Shown here in pieces: positions 6,938 to 8,550 of a DNA stretch of 8,550 nucleotides. Numbering within the stretch: the first letter of the stretch is position 1; every line of letters begins with the position of its first letter. The translations under genes and the position numbers were made by a program. The DNA is from Actinobacteria bacterium ADurb.Bin346 (lineage in GTDB: Bacteria > Actinomycetota > Humimicrobiia > Humimicrobiales > Humimicrobiaceae): positions 1 to 8,550 of the forward strand of contig MWAX01000008.1 of the NCBI GenBank assembly GCA_002068775.1, written 5' to 3'. The notes beneath the pieces are model-generated. The model saw only the letters and a list, made by a program, of their open reading frames with translations. It was not told where the DNA came from and did not search any database.

Positions 6938-6955
6938 AATTTTTCTATAAAAATT
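6938..6955. repeat. AT-only inverted repeat upstream of the cupin gene
   Basis: AATTTTT-CTAT-AAAAATT is a perfect seven-base stem with a four-base loop, 34 bp upstream of the cupin start. It might be an operator or part of an AT-rich promoter region; no paired -35/-10 boxes could be assigned with confidence. Being all A/T, it would be a weak RNA hairpin. Confidence 0.35.
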
Positions 6956-7037
6956 AATTGATGAAGCAAAAAAACCACCCGACATTCACTGGCAATAATC
7001 AGCCCGCATCTGTCAGCATTGTCAGGCCCTTACCTGC

Positions 7038-7065
7038 TTATATTCAGATTTTTATATTCAGATTT
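7038..7065. repeat. Perfect 14-bp tandem duplication
   Basis: TTATATTCAGATTT occurs at 7038-7051 and immediately again at 7052-7065 with no mismatch. It lies in the 243-bp spacer between the epimerase and cupin genes, preceded by TACCTGC, which resembles the motif repeated in the 5494-5710 spacer. Confidence 0.8.
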
Positions 7066-7100
7066 AATCCCAGGTATTTAAATCCCGGCAAAATAAGACC

Positions 7101-7149
7101 CTGATAAAAAACTGATAATCAATACCATTTACATTATCATTTACATCTT
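7101..7149. repeat. Two further short tandem repeats, one running into the epimerase stop codon
   Basis: CTGATAA occurs at 7101-7107 and 7112-7118 (period 11). CATTTACAT occurs at 7126-7134 and 7138-7146 (period 12; the 12-bp units 7126-7137 and 7138-7149 differ at two or three bases). The second unit overlaps the TAA stop of the epimerase gene (7148-7150 on the minus strand). Likely slippage products; function unknown. Confidence 0.55.
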
Positions 7150-7999
7150 AAGCAAACAATCCCCTGAGGAACTTCAGTCCTTTTTCTGCAAGTATGAAAT
7201 TACTTTTTTCTGTATCCCTCCAGATAGAGGCAGCTTTTGCAATCACCTTGTTTTCTGGTGTGAATGATTCAATGACTACCCATCTGTCATAATTTATCCT
7301 TCGCAGTGCATCAGCAATTGCCTTCCATTGAACCTGGCCAGTGCCTGCTGCTCCCCTGTCATTTTCGCTTGCATGAAAAAGATAAAGAAGCTCTCCGGCA
7401 TCAAGAACTGCCATTGCCGAGTTTTTTTCCTCAACATTCATATGAAAAGCATCAAGATGAATTTTGAGCATCTTACTGCCGACATCTTTTACCATTTTCA
7501 CTGCATCTTTACATATATTTATGAAGTCAGTCTCAAACCTGTTGAGGGGCTCGATTGCAATAAAAACTCCATATTTTTCGGCCCATTTGCATGCTTTGCC
7601 AAGGTTTTCCACAACAGTGTCCCATTGCACTTTCCTCTCTTTTTCAGGGACAAGTGTTGCTCTTCCAACTGCTGAATAAACCGGCCCTGCAAGAACTTTG
7701 CACTCAAGTTCAGAACATGCCTCAAGGCAGTCTTTTATATAGGAAAGTCCACCTTCAATATATTCTTTATTTGGGCCCCTTATATCTCTGTTTTCACCAA
7801 ATAAACCGCAAATTGAAGAGCATACAAGACCATGGTCATTAAATATTTTTACAGTTTTCTTATAATCAATATCGCCCTTTTTTTCAAGCGCAATCTCAAC
7901 TCCATCAAAGCCCATTTCAGCAAATTTTCTGGAAAGATCTTTAACATGCTCATCCGTATAAGTCCCTGTGTACAGAAGGGTATTTATGCCAAATTTCAT
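7148..7999 (-). CDS. D-tagatose/D-psicose 3-epimerase-family TIM barrel
   Basis: Probable metal-dependent ketose 3-epimerase or a keto-sugar relative, 283 residues, close to the 290 of Pseudomonas cichorii D-tagatose 3-epimerase. All four family metal ligands are present: E150 in AIEPLNRFE, D183 in HLDAFHMNVEE, H209 in FHASENDRG and E244 in VVIESF. Substrate-side residues of the family are also kept: E156, H186 and R215. The C-terminal WRD (260-262) matches as well. E150 and E244 are the pair that act as acid and base in C3 epimerisation, so the core chemistry is likely retained. Thermotoga IolO, a 5-keto-L-gluconate epimerase, is in the same broad fold family, so the substrate may be a keto-acid rather than a free ketose. 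The ATG start has GGAGG six bases upstream (8006-8010). It follows the Gfo/Idh/MocA gene by 36 bp, so the two are very likely co-transcribed. Confidence 0.87.
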   Translation of the reverse strand: MKFGINTLLYTGTYTDEHVKDLSRKFAEMGFDGVEIALEKKGDIDYKKTVKIFNDHGLVCSSICGLFGENRDIRGPNKEYIEGGLSYIKDCLEACSELECKVLAGPVYSAVGRATLVPEKERKVQWDTVVENLGKACKWAEKYGVFIAIEPLNRFETDFINICKDAVKMVKDVGSKMLKIHLDAFHMNVEEKNSAMAVLDAGELLYLFHASENDRGAAGTGQVQWKAIADALRRINYDRWVVIESFTPENKVIAKAASIWRDTEKSNFILAEKGLKFLRGLFA

Positions 8000-8035
8000 T
8001 TAAAGCCTCCAAATATATAATTCTTAAAATTCATC

Positions 8036-8550
8036 TTACTCATAAATACATGATTCTTTTCTGCCGGTTTCTGCAGATTTAAGGATTGCGTCACAAATTA
8101 CAGCATTTCTGTAACCATCTTCAAATGTGGCAACATATGGTTCAAGCGGCTTTCCGGCAACAACTGCATTGACCATATTATAAGCAGTGTGTACGAAAGT
8201 GTTGCCCCAGCCGATTATATGGCCATGCGGCCACCACTTATCATAATAAGGATGGAATGACTCAGTGACATTCACGCAGTGAAAACCTCTTGTATCTGCA
8301 GGCTCATCATTTACCCAGTAAACATGGAGGTTGTTCATATTTTCAAGGTCCCACCATATACTGCCCTTTTCGCCATTTATTTCAATTAAATTGAAATTTT
8401 TTCTGCCGGCTGCAAACCGGGATGCTTCCATTGTGCCGATTGCCCCATTTTCAAATTCAAAAACTGAAGCAAATGCATCATCGACATCCACTTTTTCTTT
8501 TTTCCCTGCTGTTTCGTCATATCTTTCCTGTATGAAAGTGCGTGTGACTG
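8036..8550 (-). CDS. Gfo/Idh/MocA-family oxidoreductase, C-terminal part (cut by window edge)
   Basis: NAD(P)-dependent sugar or polyol dehydrogenase. The window holds the last 170 residues; the frame stays open through 8550, and the GTG at 8491 is internal. Typical length is 350-400 residues, so the N-terminal Rossmann domain and catalytic Lys lie to the right. Visible landmarks of the C-terminal alpha/beta substrate domain are VTRTFIQER at the start, VDVDDAFASVFEFENGA (20-36), IGTMEASRFAAGRKN (37-51), INGEKGSIWWDLE (56-68) and KWWPHGHIIGWGNTFVH (103-119). The last helix contains FEDGYRNAVICDAI. The WWP-GHIIG-FVH stretch resembles what is recalled for levoglucosan-dehydrogenase-like members, which oxidise C3 of a glycosidic sugar; this subfamily call is tentative. 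It is the most upstream gene seen in the cluster and probably catalyses an early oxidation. Confidence 0.9.
   Translation of the reverse strand, partial: VTRTFIQERYDETAGKKEKVDVDDAFASVFEFENGAIGTMEASRFAAGRKNFNLIEINGEKGSIWWDLENMNNLHVYWVNDEPADTRGFHCVNVTESFHPYYDKWWPHGHIIGWGNTFVHTAYNMVNAVVAGKPLEPYVATFEDGYRNAVICDAILKSAETGRKESCIYE

Noticed and set aside
6917..7147. Promoter built on the CTGACA boxes in the spacer upstream of the cupin gene
   Set aside because: A CTGACA -35-like box is present on the minus strand, but 16-18 bases downstream there is no acceptable -10 box.
7328..7675. 115-codon plus-strand open frame opposite the 3-epimerase gene
   Set aside because: Antisense shadow; the minus strand here carries all four conserved metal ligands of the epimerase family.
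8489..8491. GTG as start of the rightmost gene
   Set aside because: The same frame continues upstream to the window edge with family-consistent sequence (VTRTFIQER), so the GTG is an internal Val codon.

Overview
The window is bacterial: compact genes, strong GGAGG-type ribosome-binding sites and a carbohydrate-catabolic layout. Base composition looks moderately AT-rich by eye, with T/A runs in the spacers. The genus cannot be named from this sequence. An uncultured or anaerobic sugar-degrading bacterium fits, but that is inference.

Layout: at the left edge, on the + strand, lies the 3' part of a ZIP-family metal transporter (zupT-like, 1-579). It faces a run of seven minus-strand genes that fills the rest of the window. 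In transcription order (right to left) these are: a Gfo/Idh/MocA oxidoreductase cut by the window edge (8036-8550); a D-tagatose/D-psicose 3-epimerase-type TIM barrel (7148-7999); a phosphomannose-isomerase-like double cupin (5711-6904); a second sugar-epimerase-type TIM barrel (4606-5493); a zinc-dependent medium-chain dehydrogenase (3449-4537); a xylose-isomerase-like TIM barrel (2189-3304); and an FGGY sugar kinase (670-2154). Spacers run from about 34 to 243 bp. No confident terminator or promoter is seen, so one long operon, perhaps with internal processing or start sites, is the simplest reading.

Together the genes look like a sugar or polyol catabolic module: two oxidoreductases, three divalent-metal TIM-barrel isomerases/epimerases/lyases, a cupin isomerase and a terminal kinase. 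No transporter, regulator or glycoside hydrolase for the pathway is inside the window; they would be expected to the right of 8550. The substrate is not determined. Two precedents to compare are the Thermotoga inositol route (Gfo/Idh dehydrogenase, Zn dehydrogenase, TIM-barrel epimerase) and the oxidation-elimination-hydration routes for levoglucosan and other glycosides (Gfo/Idh enzyme plus paired TIM-barrel proteins). Neither matches fully.

The most notable protein detail is in the xylose-isomerase-like enzyme. It keeps the xylose-isomerase EPKP, PEIGH and YDQDL motifs, but where xylose isomerase has a metal-binding Asp it has a His in an HWNS motif, as in L-rhamnose isomerases. At the DNA level, several spacers carry short tandem or near-tandem duplications, and the 5494-5710 spacer holds a degenerate array built on ACCTGYC.
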